A stretch of 64,000 bases of DNA from Flaveria trinervia (Eukaryota > Streptophyta > Magnoliopsida > Asterales > Asteraceae). This document shows positions 44,502 to 55,906 of the stretch, in pieces. Both the position numbers and the translations under genes were made by a program. The notes under the pieces were generated by a model. That model was not told the DNA's origin. It searched no databases and saw only the letters and a list, made by a program, of their open reading frames with translations. Position 1 is the first letter of the stretch; each line of letters begins with the position of its first letter. The stretch spans positions 16,955,443 to 17,019,442 of the forward strand of contig CM046442.1 of NCBI GenBank assembly GCA_025506515.1, in the 5' to 3' direction.

Positions 44502-45012
44502 TGTTGGTCCATTTGATCGTATTTCAGTACAAATGAGATGAAGAATCGATATCAAACATACAAACCATACACAATGAATATAGAATATTGAATACAATAA
44601 GAACTCATTCAAAATAAGACAATGAACATCATAACAATCAATAACATCAAGCACAATGATATTTCTGAGTAATAATTGCTTTGAAAAGGTAACTTGCAAT
44701 AATGATTCACGATTATGGTTTTGCAAGCTTACCCCATAATGAAAAGGATCAAATCTATATAGAGCAATCTTAGTTTCGCAAACAGCTTCGCTGTCAGCGA
44801 AACTGTACTGCCGAAACTATAGTTTCGCCTGGCAGAAACAGTAGTTTCGCCAGGCTAACTAATCAGCTGACTGTGAGCGAAACTATATAGTTTCGCTGGA
44901 CTGCAAAACTACATAAAACTAAATACATACAAAATGAAACTAACAAAATACCTATTACAATCAAAAGTAAATAATCTAAAATAAGGTGATTTCAACCTAT
45001 ACATGATCTTCA
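44502..45012 (-). repeat. Element J 5' LTR (511 bp)
   Basis: TG...CA ends match 29530-30038. It contains inverted GCGAAACTATAGTTTCGC-type hairpins at 44790-44905, better preserved here than in the 3' LTR. Confidence 0.92.
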
Positions 45013-45017
45013 CAATC
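45013..45017. repeat. Right target-site duplication of element J (CAATC)
   Basis: Identical to 29525-29529. Confidence 0.9.
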
Positions 45018-46456
45018 TTTACATCCTTGCGGGTCAACTTAGTCAATGGAGAAGCTATCTTAGAGAAGTCTTGGATAAATCTCCTATATAGCCCGCCAAA
45101 CCCAAGAAACTACGAATCTCGGATGGCATCTTTGGTGACTTCCATTGCCTCACCGCCTCCACCTTTGTCGGGTCCACCATGATCCCCTCGGGATTCACTA
45201 CCTGACCCAAAAACTGAACTTCATGCAACCCGAATGCACACTTGGAGAATTTAGCATACAACCTCTCGTTTCTAAATGTCTCCAACACATCCCGAATGTG
45301 ATTGGCATGCTCCTTCTCGCTCTTTGAATAAATCAGGATATCATCAATAAGCACAATCATTGATTTATCTAACATCAGCCGACTCACTCGATTCATCAAG
45401 TCCATAAAAGTAGCTAGCGCATTGATCAATCCAAAAGACATAACAAGAAACTCGTAATGTCCATAGCCGTGCAAAAAGCTATTTTTGGAATATCCTGCTC
45501 TTTCACCTTCAACTGATGATAGCCAGATCGAAGGTCTATCCTCGAGAACCAAATAGCACCTTGGAGCTGATCAAGTATATCATCAATCCTTGGTAAGGGG
45601 TACCGATTCTTCACTGTTAGCTTATTCAACTCATGGTAGTCGATACACATCCTCATGCTACCGTCTTCTTCTTTACAAATAAGACCGGAGCACCCCAAGG
45701 AGAAATACTCGGTCTAATGAACCCCTTATCAAGCAACTCCTGTAGTTGCTCCATCAGTTCCTTCATCTCGGTCAGAGCCAACCGATACCGTGCCTTAGCT
45801 ACTGGTTGAGCACCCAGTATCAAGTCGATCTGGAACTCGATCTCGTGGTCACGTGGCACTCCTGGTAAATCTTCGGGAAACACGTCTGGAAAGTCACACA
45901 CAACTGGTATATCAGACAGTTGTGTTGTTGGCATATCCGCATCCTTTACGTAGGCCAAGTAGGCACTACATCCACGCCACATGCACTTTCCAGCCACCAT
46001 CATCTAAATCACTTTTGGAATCGTAGTGACCCGATCACCATAGACTGTCATCGAACTCCCGTTAGGCACTGTCAATAGAATCATCTTCTTGCAACACGCA
46101 ATGTTTGCCTCGTAGTCCACCAAGAAATCCATTCCAAGGACTATATCGAACCCGCCTAAGGTCATCACGAATGGTCTAACAGGAAACTTGTGACCTTCTA
46201 ATTCTACATTACAACCTTCTATCATCTCAGAGATCCTGATAGACTTACCTATGGTAGTTTCTGCATCGAAGGGCTTATCTATATTCTTATTACTAATAGG
46301 CAAATTAGCATAGAAAGCAGTAGAAATAAAACTTTTACTAGCACTAGAATCAAATAACACAGAAGCTAAAGTTTGGTTCACTAGAAACGTACTTGACACA
46401 ACATCAGGGTCTGTCATAGCCTCCTCCTCTCTCATCGTGAACGCTCTGGAGCTCAC
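45018..46456 (-). pseudogene. pol: Element E protease and reverse transcriptase
   Basis: The protease part 46456-46004 has SVLFDSSASKSFIS, where the usual D-S-G active site reads D-S-S, and GGFDIVLGMDFLVDYEANI (about 46150). The RT part 46003-45018 has VVCDFPDVFPEDLPGVPRD (about 45880), [15 protein letters not shown] (about 45530), [16 protein letters not shown] (about 45420) and [15 protein letters not shown] (about 45350). [13 protein letters not shown] at about 45080 starts the thumb. Frame changes lie at about 45650 and 45430. The polymerase frame continues into RNase H at 29529 once element J is removed. The G-to-S change at the protease site would inactivate it. Confidence 0.88.
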
Positions 46457-46627
46457 CCTCTTCCCTTCAGTCCCGGTTGTCTTCTTCCTTGCACCAGAAC
46501 TTTCAGCCCTTGGCTTCTTGCACTCCTAACTCATGTGGCCCTCCTTACCACAAGTATAACACCTCTTTACCCCCGCAGTTCTTTGCCACATGTCTGGTCC
46601 TCCCATATCGAAAAAAAACATTGGATC

Positions 46628-46632
46628 CCACT
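46628..46632. repeat. Left target-site duplication of the K solo LTR (CCACT)
   Basis: Exact match to 47486-47490. Collapsing the insert rejoins the gag knuckle region in frame. Confidence 0.83.
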
Positions 46633-47485
46633 TGTTGGATCAAGAAGAAGGCTGGTCCTCCCATATCGAAAACAGACAATTTTGGTACTACATGCAAGGG
46701 CTTCCGAAGGTTAGCATGGAACTTCCGAAGGTTGTAGAGTTCTTCCGAAGACAAAGTGATAGATAAACTTCCGAAGACAGAACTCTACTTCCGAAGCAAA
46801 GAGCGTGCTTCCGAAGATCAAGTCTTAGAAGAAGAACCTGAAGACTACTTCCAAAGTATGATGAACACAAAGAAGTCTCCAAGCCTTGGAAGAAGCAGCC
46901 TCTTCCGAAGTATAAGTGGCTTCAGAAGTACTTACTCTTCCGAAGCCATTTAACCTTCGGAAGACACTGCTATGAACCAGTGGACACAAGTATGGCCTTT
47001 GACACTCCGCTGCATACCTCTGATACTGTATGGCGTTTTCTCAAAGAGCCATGCAGTTGACCATACTTTATTCCACTGTTCACCTTTTATGATACTACAA
47101 GTTACCAACTTTAGTTGGTGACAAAAGGTAAGTCAGGAACGTGTCCTAACTACCAAATCTCAGATAAGACTTTATCCGAGATACCTTAAACTATAGTCTT
47201 GTAGTATAGGCTTTAGATTATAGGATCTCAGCTGGTATCAAAGTATACCCAGTTGTAGGTAGTATTATATGTAGGTTCTCTTTGTAACTCATTCCACACT
47301 TCTTGTAAGAGTCTTGTATTATTGAGTTGAGAAGCAATATATAAAAGTACCTTGAAAATTACTTCTTGTGTTCTTTATTACTTTCTATATTGTGATCAAC
47401 TCTTACTGATTCTATCTTTACCCGACTTTGTTCTAGGTGAGTTTGAGAGAAAACAAAGTGTTAAGTGACTTATATCGATCCGGAA
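46633..47485 (+). repeat. K-family solo LTR (853 bp) inside element E gag
   Basis: It starts TGTTGGATCAAG and ends CGATCCGGAA, a mutated form of the K end CGATCCTGCA. CCACT duplications flank it. It holds about eleven CTTCCGAAG / CTTCGGAAG words at 46695-46970 and a TATA-type box TATATAAAAG near 47337. The first 20 bp are followed by a 21-bp copy (46652-46672) of the flanking gag sequence at 46594-46614. It is homologous, inverted, to 24757-25554. Confidence 0.85.
46695..46970. repeat. CTTCCGAAG motif array in K solo LTR
   Basis: Near-palindromic CTTCCGAAG is repeated about eleven times at 15-50 bp spacing. The inverted copy at 25315-25440 keeps fewer. Confidence 0.78.
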
Positions 47486-48865
47486 CCACTCTACATTCCC
47501 CAGCATGCTCTTGTCCATACTTAACACACCTCCTCGACCTCGCACTAGATGTGACCACATGTTGGTCATCCACCCATGCACCGTTGTTGCTTGGAGCGGC
47601 CCCACAACGTCCAAACTGCTTCCCTTTCCAATTCATGTCACCACCACCTTTCTTGTTCAATTTAGCCACCACCACCTCACACTCATCATACAACCTTCCC
47701 GCCAAATCAACTACCGACCTAAACATACTCGGCTGGGCGATTAGGTGCCTACGAATATCCACTGGCAGCCCTTGGATGTATCTCTTGATCTTTTGTGACA
47801 AACGCATCACTTGATCCAGCACCATCCATGCCATCTCAATGAAATTCATGGTGTATTGCTGATGTGTCATGCTTCCCGCCTCCAGCTGCACGAACTCCCT
47901 CATCACCTTATCCATCTCCCTATGAGGACAGAATCCTTAATCACCAATATCTTCAGCTCAGACCACCTCATTCTTTCAATCGCCCGACTACCTGCGGCTT
48001 GGACAATATTTCCCACTAACACAGAGCCAAGTCCACAAACGAGTGGGCAACAAACTTCATCTTTTGATCTTCCCAGCACTTGCTGATATCGAGTATAGCC
48101 TCAATCTCCCTCACCCATCGGTGAGCAGCAACAACAGTGTCATTACCATCAAAAGTCGGGGGCTTGCATCTTTGAAATACCCTGTAGTTATAGCTTCATG
48201 CTGCCTCTAGCGCAGGCTCTTCTTCCTCTTCTTTATCATCAGTGAGAACCGTCTCAGTCTCGATCGCTCCCGTCCTCCCGAGAACCTGTTCCTCTCCCTT
48301 CTTTCTCCTTCCCGCACACCCTTTATCACTTTGGTCACCACAAATGGTAGGATCGTCCTACATGACCTGATACACCTCCTCTACAATAACCTCCTTCACT
48401 GAGGCGATCAAGTTAGCACTCTCCTCGCCAGCCTCCGGACAAGGGGTCTCGGGTTCATCATGAACCACCTCTTCGGCTCTAGGCCTTCCTCTTGTGACCC
48501 GTGGTTCAACACCACATCCACCACGACCTCCACCACGTGAAGCCTTTGGCGATCTACCACCGACCATCCTCTAAACACGCTATATGATTCAAACACTAAC
48601 ACGGTCATTCAAGGGAATAACTCAGTTTATGTCAAGTATATTAAGTCCCTAGTTAGAGTGGCCAGTTGTGATTAGCAACTTACTTTACTCTTCATACCCC
48701 AAGCATTTCCTATCCTGACTACATAAGTATCTAAATCTAGAACAACACATAAACCACATAACATGCGCACAGAATGCCGATTAACATTAAATAAAATACC
48801 TGATGGCATGCAGTTACTCGGACTGGCATCCCTTCCCTTTCGTCCCATATTCAGTTTAAACTTTG

Positions 48866-48877
48866 GCTCTGATACCA
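48866..48877 (-). other. Element E primer-binding site (tRNA-Met)
   Basis: The minus strand reads TGGTATCAGAGC, three bases inside the 5' LTR. Confidence 0.93.
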
Positions 48878-48880
48878 ACT

Positions 48881-50803
48881 TGTAAGGCCTCGTTCCCAGG
48901 ACGCTCATAACTGGTTAATCATCGCACATAAAACGTATAATTAGATTAACTTTAATAAAACATTGCAGCGGAAACATTTAAACAAACATTTCATTTGATT
49001 ATAATAATCGTTTTTGCAAGATAATACAAATTCATTACAAAACATCTTTTGTTCTCATTACAATATAAAAATATTATACAAAAGAATGCCATCCAAAATG
49101 AGCCAAGTAGCTGCTCCATGCCATCTTTAGCAATAATCACCTACCAACTGAAAACACATAAAAGTCAGCGTTGCTGGGTGAGTTCTAGTTTTAAAATAAA
49201 ATATACTTTACTTTCTTTCAAAACCACTCTATACTTTCGTACATGATCACGCAGCATATGTATACATAGATAATATCATTATTATCTTCCTTTATTGTTC
49301 ATCACTTTCTTTCTTTACTTCTTTTCGGATCAATGTCATCAACTATACCCAAACGTATGCACAAAGCGGGTACTAGGCCGAAGATCATAAATGACTTCAT
49401 AACGCACATAGACTGGCACCAGCATCGGGGCAAGCGACAAAGATCCCATCTGTATGCTACACCCCAAATGTATGCACAAAGCGAGTATTGGGCTGAAGAT
49501 CATAAATGACTTCCATAATGCACATAGCCTAGCACCAGCACCAGGGTGAGTATTCACTATCTTCCATGTACTATACAACTGGCCAGTGACAAAGACTAGA
49601 CCCATGTGTGTATCCTTATGGGTTAGCTAAACCACACACAGTTGAGCTAATGACATTTTAGTGTCGTGCACCTCCGTACATTTTGCTTGCAAGCCTTTCT
49701 TTACTTTTAGTTTCATTAATGCATGCATTCTTACGTTCCTCTTTTCATTATCTTCCATTTTACGTTATATAATACTTTTCATTTCATTCATCAACATTTA
49801 ATGTAAAGTCTTGTAAAATAAATATACATAACCAGGAACATAAACATAACCATACAAGGCATCATCATACACATCACATCATCACACATGCCACATCAAA
49901 TAATCATCATCATACATGTCCTCAAAAGTCAACTTTATCACCCTTGGGAATCCCCTAAGTCAAAGCCTATATTTCACTTTTTTCCAAAAATCTCTGATAA
50001 TTTTCTAAGTCCTTGGCGCATGAGCACTATGCAGGCACATGGCCTTCTGGCGCATGGGGAACAGTTAGGCACATGGGGAAGTTTCAGGCGCATGGGAACT
50101 ATTGGGCCGCATGGGCAACACCTAGTCATTCTAGGCAAATCCTAGGCGCATGGGCACTATGCATGCGCTTGAGTGCCTAGGCGTATGGGCTTTCTAGACG
50201 TCAGGACACTTAGCCAAATTTAGCCTTTTCTAGGCGCATGGCTACTATTTGGGCGCATGGGAACACTTAGGTAATTTATACCGTTGGGCGCATGGGCCAC
50301 TGTTTAGGCGCATGGGCAGTCTATGTCACACTTAAATAACTAAATTCAATCCGTAATCATAATCTAACATGTTCTAAGATTAATTCATACATTCTAAGCT
50401 TTAAACCCATTTTTATAAAAATTTCATACATGCATTTGAGTTCTACCACCTAGAAACCCACTAAACACACACAACCAAACACACAAACACAAATAAGCAT
50501 GCAACTGAGGCAAAGCCTGTTAAGAACACCACAAAACCATGAATTTAAAATCTTCTTCTTGTTTTTCAAAAACCCAAGAGTTTTCAGCTTTTGCTCTTCT
50601 TTCTCTCACTAAAAATCCAAATGAAAAGGTATGGTGTGATCATTTAGGTAGCCATACCACATTTATTCAACAACTTTCAAAGGTTTGTCTTTTTGGATAA
50701 TAATTTTTACCTCTCAACTTGGGTTTAATAGCTTTCTCTCTTTTTCTTCACTTTTATTCCTTCTTTTCTTTCATATCTTTAAAAAGAATAACCGGGTGTT
50801 ACA
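48881..50803 (-). repeat. Element E 5' LTR (1923 bp)
   Basis: Minus strand TGTAACACCCGG...GGCCTTACA. It is shorter than the 3' LTR mainly by a deletion near 50405-50440 that removed the block seen at 22565-22765. It keeps the 120-bp tandem duplication (49345-49555) and the GCGCATGGG array (50010-50325). Confidence 0.92.
50010..50325 (+). repeat. Array of GCGCATGGG-type boxes in element E 5' LTR
   Basis: About thirteen boxes, parallel to 22180-22510. Confidence 0.78.
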
Positions 50804-52160
50804 ATTAAATGTCAATAATTCAGTTGTACGGTCTTGTGTTCTTGGTTCGAGTTACCACGTCAGGCAACAACTTCTACACGTAACCCCAAACAAGAAAAAA
50901 ACATACACAAACTCTCACAAACATAAAACCCAATATTCATGTATAGACTTAAATATATATGAAAATACTCTTTATATATATAATAACTATATGACGCTTG
51001 AAAATAGAACTCATACCTTTAGTAAATAACACACTTCTTAATGCATACTAATCTATTTGTAACATGTTTATTATAATTTAAACATGAAATTTTATCCCCG
51101 GATTATTTATATACATTACACACCCACACTACATGATATATATTTTATACACACATCGGACATATTATGCACCAACTCACGTATAAGTATACCTACCAAA
51201 TATACTTGCTTTAATAATTACTCAACCCCCATGCATAAGCATGCACTAGCATATATCTTCATCACCCATACACCAACATATACACGTGGACATCACATGT
51301 ACAAATCACACACAGTATATGCAAAATACACACATTTAAAAACACACACACAAATCATGGCCAAACACATATACATATATCCACACACACAATACTACCA
51401 AACATGCACGTACACATACACATTCCAAAATGCAGCCAACGTCCATACCGCAACCAACCCAAAGTGACCCAAAACTACACTGAAGGAAGCATACATCGCA
51501 GAATACACTCACATATAACATGTTGGAACGCACAAGGCCAAGCACAACTACGTAAACATTAAAATGAAAACATGCCAACCCGACTGCCTCGACCGTTGAA
51601 CCTGTAGACGCGAATGTACGCAAAACCGCAGCCCGCAATCGTAATGTAATGAATATGGATAAAGTTGAGTAGAATTCATACCAAAAGGGGCTGCCGGAGG
51701 TAGATTCACAACGGGAGATCCTATCGGTGAAGGTCGTCGTCACGTAGGTTCTTGAAGAGGTTTACTCGTCGGACTCAACGTCGAAATAAGGACCCGTTAG
51801 TAGATATGACTGCGGATGAAGGTTGTTGTTGTGAGAGGGGAAGGGATGCCGAAGATGCACCCTGTGTTAAAGTTCACGGCAGAGAGCGATTTGGGTTAAG
51901 GTGGTTGTGGGTGGGGTTGGTTGGTTATAAAGCTGGTTTGAGAAATAAGACTTTGGCCCCTTAGGTTAATTTAATTACGATGTGTGCTATTATTGATAAT
52001 ATATTAGTTAGATTAAGTTAAATTAAGTAATTGTTAGTTTAATCAAACTAGAGTTAACCATGATTAGTTAATATGATAATCATTATGATTTATTAATAAT
52101 AAATTTGATTTATCTTATTGGATAACGGTAACGATAATAACCTGAAAACTTGGGTTGTCA
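50804..52160 (-). repeat. Element F 3' LTR, piece 3 (inner end)
   Basis: It resumes after element E, with the TSD ATTAA at 50804-50808. It has an AC-rich low-complexity stretch (51110-51440) and ends GGGTTGTCA at 52160; the minus strand therefore starts TGACAACCCAAG. No gene is supported; small ORFs here come from low-complexity sequence. Confidence 0.75.
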
Positions 52161-52175
52161 CGTCATCCCCTTGTT
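52161..52175 (-). other. Element F polypurine tract
   Basis: The minus strand reads ACAAGGGGATGACG before the LTR start. A near-copy of the PPT and its flank (TCATCCCCTTGTT...TCTCGAAA) recurs at 52349-52392. Confidence 0.72.
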
Positions 52176-52477
52176 GAAAGAATTTTCGTCTCGAAAATTA
52201 TAACATCAGGTTAACACAAAACACTAGGTTTACCGGTGACAACAAAAGAGAGTTCAGAACTTGAATAGGTTTTCTAGAATTTTAAAACAAACCCAAAACA
52301 AAGAAATGTGAGAGCAATGGAATGTAAGGTTTCACGAGAGTTACTACATCATCCCCTTGTTCAAGGAAATTTTGTCTCGAAAGTTAAGGAAATATATTGT
52401 ACGAGGGTACCTTAAGAAATGGATGTTTGATCTTTGAACAATTGCAGATACTTCTTCTTCATTTGATCCTCGCGTTA

Positions 52478-53890
52478 TTAGGTAAACTTTGGTCCACGCC
52501 TTGAATTCCACCTAACACGCATAATAGGAATCTTTCTACACTTTAGGATTTTGACTTCTCGATCCATAATCTCAACCGGTTCTTCAATGAAACGAAGTTG
52601 TTCATCAATCTCTAGTTCCTGTAATGGAATGGCGAGTGATTCTTCGTCTACACACTTCTTCAGGTTTGAAATATGGAACACATTATGTACGCCATCAAGT
52701 TCCGAAGGTAAGTCTAGCTCATAAGCTACTGGACCGATCCTTTTAACAATCTCAAATGATCCGACGTATATAGGGTTTAGCTTTCCATGCTTTCCAAAGC
52801 GTATCACACCCTTCCAAGGTGAAATATTTAACAACACCTTGTTACAAACTTGAAACTCTAAAGGTTTCCTCTTTTAATCTGCAAAGCTTTTCTGACGATC
52901 ACGAGCTGCTACCATATGGTTACAAGTATGAACAATTTTCTTGGTGGTTTCATGAGTAAGCTCAGGACCAGTTCACTAACTATCACTGACTTCAGTCCAA
53001 CACAGAGATGATCTACACTTTCTACCATAAAGTGTCTCAAATGGTGCGACTTTGATGCTCGTGTGGTAATTGTTATTATAAGAGAACTCGACCAAAGGCA
53101 GATGGGTTTCCCAATTAAAGTCAATCACACAAGCATGCAACAAATCTTCCAGTGTCTGGATCGTACGCTCACTCTGACCATCGGGTTTGCAGATGATACG
53201 CAGTGCTCATGTCCAACCGCGTTCCCAATGATCGTTGCAAAGATTGACAGAAATGAGAAGTGAACCAAACGTCATGATATGATATGATAGATATTGGCAC
53301 ACCATACCTAGAGACTATTTCTCTTAAATAAATTCGTGTCAACATCTCCATTCGATCAATCTCTCAGATTCCTAGAAACTGTGCAGATTTTGTTAACTGA
53401 TCTACTATAACTCAAATGGTATCGCATCCGTTGGGAGTCCTAGGAAACTTTGTAACGAAGTCCATCGAGATTTGCTCCCACATCGCCTTCCATAGTGAGT
53501 ATCTATCCAGCAGGTAAGGTAGTCGGATGAGTTTCTCGTGGCATATGATTTCGGCTTGGTTCTTAGACAACCAATCCATGCCGACAATGACATCGAAGCT
53601 ATCGTGGGAAATAGATAGAAGATCAATATCAAAATAGCGCCCTACTAGACTTTCATACAACCTTGGTATATATAAAAAACTCAATGATCTTACCGTAAGC
53701 TATTTCTACTGTATAATTCGTGTCTAAGACCGTGGAGTTAACATCTAGCAATCGACTCCTATCAGCACTATATCATACATAATAGAGGCAAAACAACCAT
53801 TGATAGGAAATATACCAATTACAGTAGAAGGATCATTACGAGCCTCACTTGAACCAATGACGAAGGCTCTCCCCTTGGCACCACCATTGC
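52478..53890 (-). pseudogene. pol: Element F pol remnant: protease fused to integrase and chromodomain, RT deleted
   Basis: Read leftward, the protease core FDVIVGMDWLSKNQAEIICH (about 53600) and EKLIRLPY run at about 53500 straight into the integrase core WEQISMDFVTKFPRTPNG. The RT, RNase H and integrase zinc domain are missing, about 2 kb by comparison with element E. The integrase keeps [20 protein letters not shown] (about 53300), [16 protein letters not shown] (about 53180, DGQ lost) and [20 protein letters not shown] (about 53050). The C-terminal module has LNISPWKGVIRFGK (about 52830) and YELDLPSELDGVHNVFHISN (about 52710). The chromodomain-like tail KILKCRKIPIMRVRW ends near 52490. 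Several further stops exist. Confidence 0.84.
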
Positions 53891-54190
53891 CACTACCGTT
53901 TCCATTACCATTGCATTGTGGTTATTGGCACCACTACCACTGCCATTGTTTTTATTTAGTTTTGGGCAATTCCTCTTAAAGTGCCCAGTTTGAACGCACT
54001 TGTAACATTCCTTCTATGCTACTTAAGGTTGAGGAGATTTGATCGGGATGTTCATATGGCAGTTCTCGATGGCATTACCAATTTTTCAGCATATTGCTTT
54101 CAGATGTCCTTATTGCACAGTCCATGGCGATAATAGTTGCACTTGTTGCTTATAGTGGAAATGTAGAGATGTAACAGTCAGGGTCGTCGT
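53891..54190 (-). pseudogene. gag: Element F gag C-terminal remnant (zinc knuckles)
   Basis: YKCVQTGHFKRNCPKLN at about 54010-53960 is a CCHC knuckle. An Asn/Gly/Ser-rich tail leads to the protease. A degraded upstream cluster lies near 54140 (CNYYRHGLC). The capsid half is absent. Confidence 0.75.
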
Positions 54191-54486
54191 AAGACACTTT
54201 GTTAACTCCCCTTACATCAAAAACAGTCAACCAATAAAAATCCAAATTGAATCTCGCCACTAGGGAACAAGAAAAAGTAACTTACACTCAATACGATAAA
54301 TACCAAATGAAACAAATGTATGAACGTTTAAACAACCAACACTATAAGTCATAATATTAACCCAATGAGAAAGCAATACATGCGTTTAGAGTATCACTAT
54401 TTTGATATAACTTTCTTGAATATTACGCATATATCAAATAAATTGTATTGCACGATAACTAAAATGCTAGAATGAGCAATGTCTCA
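54191..54486. other. Element F interior, unassigned
   Basis: AT-rich, no ORF or recognisable motif. It probably represents gag/leader sequence damaged by deletion. Solo LTR G is inserted at its end, with TSD TCTCA at 54482-54486. Confidence 0.4.
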
Positions 54487-55895
54487 TGTCACACCCCGTC
54501 CAACGGAAAAATCATTAGGGCAGACGAATGTGAAACGGTTGTTCATAGCTCATGGAATTTAATAAGTTGAAATAATATTAAATGTTATTTTCATTAAATG
54601 ATACTAATCAAATGATACATTACATTGCAATAAAGAATTCAAACAATCATAATAAAGATTTTTATTAAACTAATTCAAGTCCTATATGAGTATGAAGAAT
54701 TCCTCAAAATATTAATCCTGAAACATGTTAAAAGTACGGTCAACATATAATGTTGGTGAGTTCCCATGAATTTGTACATTCGTATAAAAGCAAATTTTAA
54801 GAGGCAATTCATGTCATAGGTTAAGAAATATTGCAAGAATATAGATAGTATAAAGATACAATCAAATCTTGACAAAGATATCCATAATAAGTTATATCGA
54901 TTAGCTAAGCATACTTGGTTCCCATTATAAACAAGCATACGTCATCAGGAGCTGCCAATAACCTCACCTTTAGCACCAAATAAGCTTGTCAAGCCCATAG
55001 ATCTATGACGTTGCTAGGCTAGCAATAGTTAATGATAGTTTTTACAAGATGACTATCATATAAGCCTCACAAATATCTCAAATAACCATGACAAGTTTAT
55101 AAAACGAATTATTCGTGCATTAAAAGTTTCAAGATATTTTACAAGTGTATATTTATAAGTTTAACATATTTCATCTCAAAAGGTGTGAAATAAAGTAAAA
55201 AAGGGCATGGAAAACTCACATGGGAAACTCACATGATATAAGATCCACTTTAGATAATAAGAAAATAAGATTTTTGCTCCAATGATTTCTTCATGATTCA
55301 ACCTAAGATTTGGCGTCTTAGGATTAGAATAAAAATATGATCAACGACTAAACATGAATTAGGATTTCAATTGAAATTTGGGGTTTTAGTAATTAAGTTA
55401 AACAAAATAATATAATTGATTATGTTTTGATTCAACGAAGATGGAATAAATTAATTAAATATTTAAGATTGAGAATGATAATGAAATTAAATAATTTAAT
55501 TTATAATAATTGATTTAATAAATATTAAGTATAATGTGTGAAAAGAAATAATTAATTTAATAATTATTTATGACAATATGGTTAAATGAGTAATTGAATA
55601 ATCAATTATTTAAATAAGTTACTAAAATAACTTATTTGATTTAAGGATCATTTTATAAAGTAATAAAAAGATAATCTCTAAATAACTATTTCTCATAGTT
55701 TTTATAATATTAAACTATTTGTTTTTAAATGAAAATAGAAGATTATCTTGTTTAAAATTTTTAGAAATTAAATTAATAATTTATCGAATAGATTTAATTA
55801 TTTACATAATTTTTATTTTATATTAATAGAGTAATATTCATTTTTTGAGTTTAATTAGAAAAAGAAAAGGTTAAAAACTGATTTGAGGGTGCTGG

Positions 55896-55906
55896 GGTTC
55901 GAACTG
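55896..55906 (+). promoter_or_regulatory. B-box-like sequence in solo LTR G
   Basis: GGTTCGAACTG lies at the position corresponding to 4656-4666 in LTR A, within GGGGTTCGAAC. The T-arm-like stem is weaker here. Confidence 0.35.

Larger units (their letters stand above)
29530..45012 (-). mobile_element. Element J: large Ty1/copia retrotransposon with extra ORF after pol
   Basis: The minus-strand order is: 5' LTR 45012-44502; Met primer site; a TTTCGC-rich leader; gag 43894 to about 41015; pol about 41010-34511 (interrupted by the 37461-40666 composite); a conserved non-coding spacer; a second TTTCGC-rich stretch; an extra ORF 32648-30218; a polypurine tract; and the 3' LTR 30038-29530. Exact CAATC duplications flank it. 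Without the insert it is about 12.3 kb. The layout is like element D, which suggests the SIRE-like group. Many stops make it inactive. Confidence 0.92.
46470..48567 (-). pseudogene. gag: Element E gag, frameshifted and split by a K solo LTR
   Basis: The start is MVGGRSPKASRGGGRGGCGV at 48567, an Arg/Gly-rich N-terminus. The capsid region has CKPPTFDGNDTVVAAHRWV-like words (about 48170), QLEAGSMTHQQYTMNFIEMA (about 47880), and KRYIQGLPVDIRRHL (about 47770). A first knuckle with RCVKYGQEHAGEC lies at about 47520, with one Cys replaced by Tyr. The K insert (46633-47485) follows. Beyond it are two more knuckles: YGRTRHVAKNC (about 46600) and CYTCGKEGHMS (about 46550, followed by a stop). Several breaks lie between 48360 and 47915. 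Confidence 0.83.
21045..50803 (-). mobile_element. Element E: Ty3/gypsy chromovirus (Tekay type), split by four later insertions
   Basis: LTRs of 2139 and 1923 bp flank a gag-protease-RT-RNase H-integrase-chromodomain body on the minus strand. A tRNA-Met primer site, a polypurine tract and an exact ATTAA duplication are present. Removing J, N1 (with its K copy) and the second K copy leaves about 9.0 kb, a normal Tekay size. The insertions lie in gag (K), RT-RNase H (J) and integrase (N1), so E has not been autonomous since the first of these. Confidence 0.92.

Noticed and set aside
46695..46970. Heat-shock elements in the CTTCCGAAG array
   Set aside because: The heat-shock motif needs TTC and GAA separated by two bases; here only one base separates them.
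50685..51467. Thr/His/Tyr-rich ORFs
   Set aside because: Low-complexity AC-rich sequence in the F LTR; no conserved motif.
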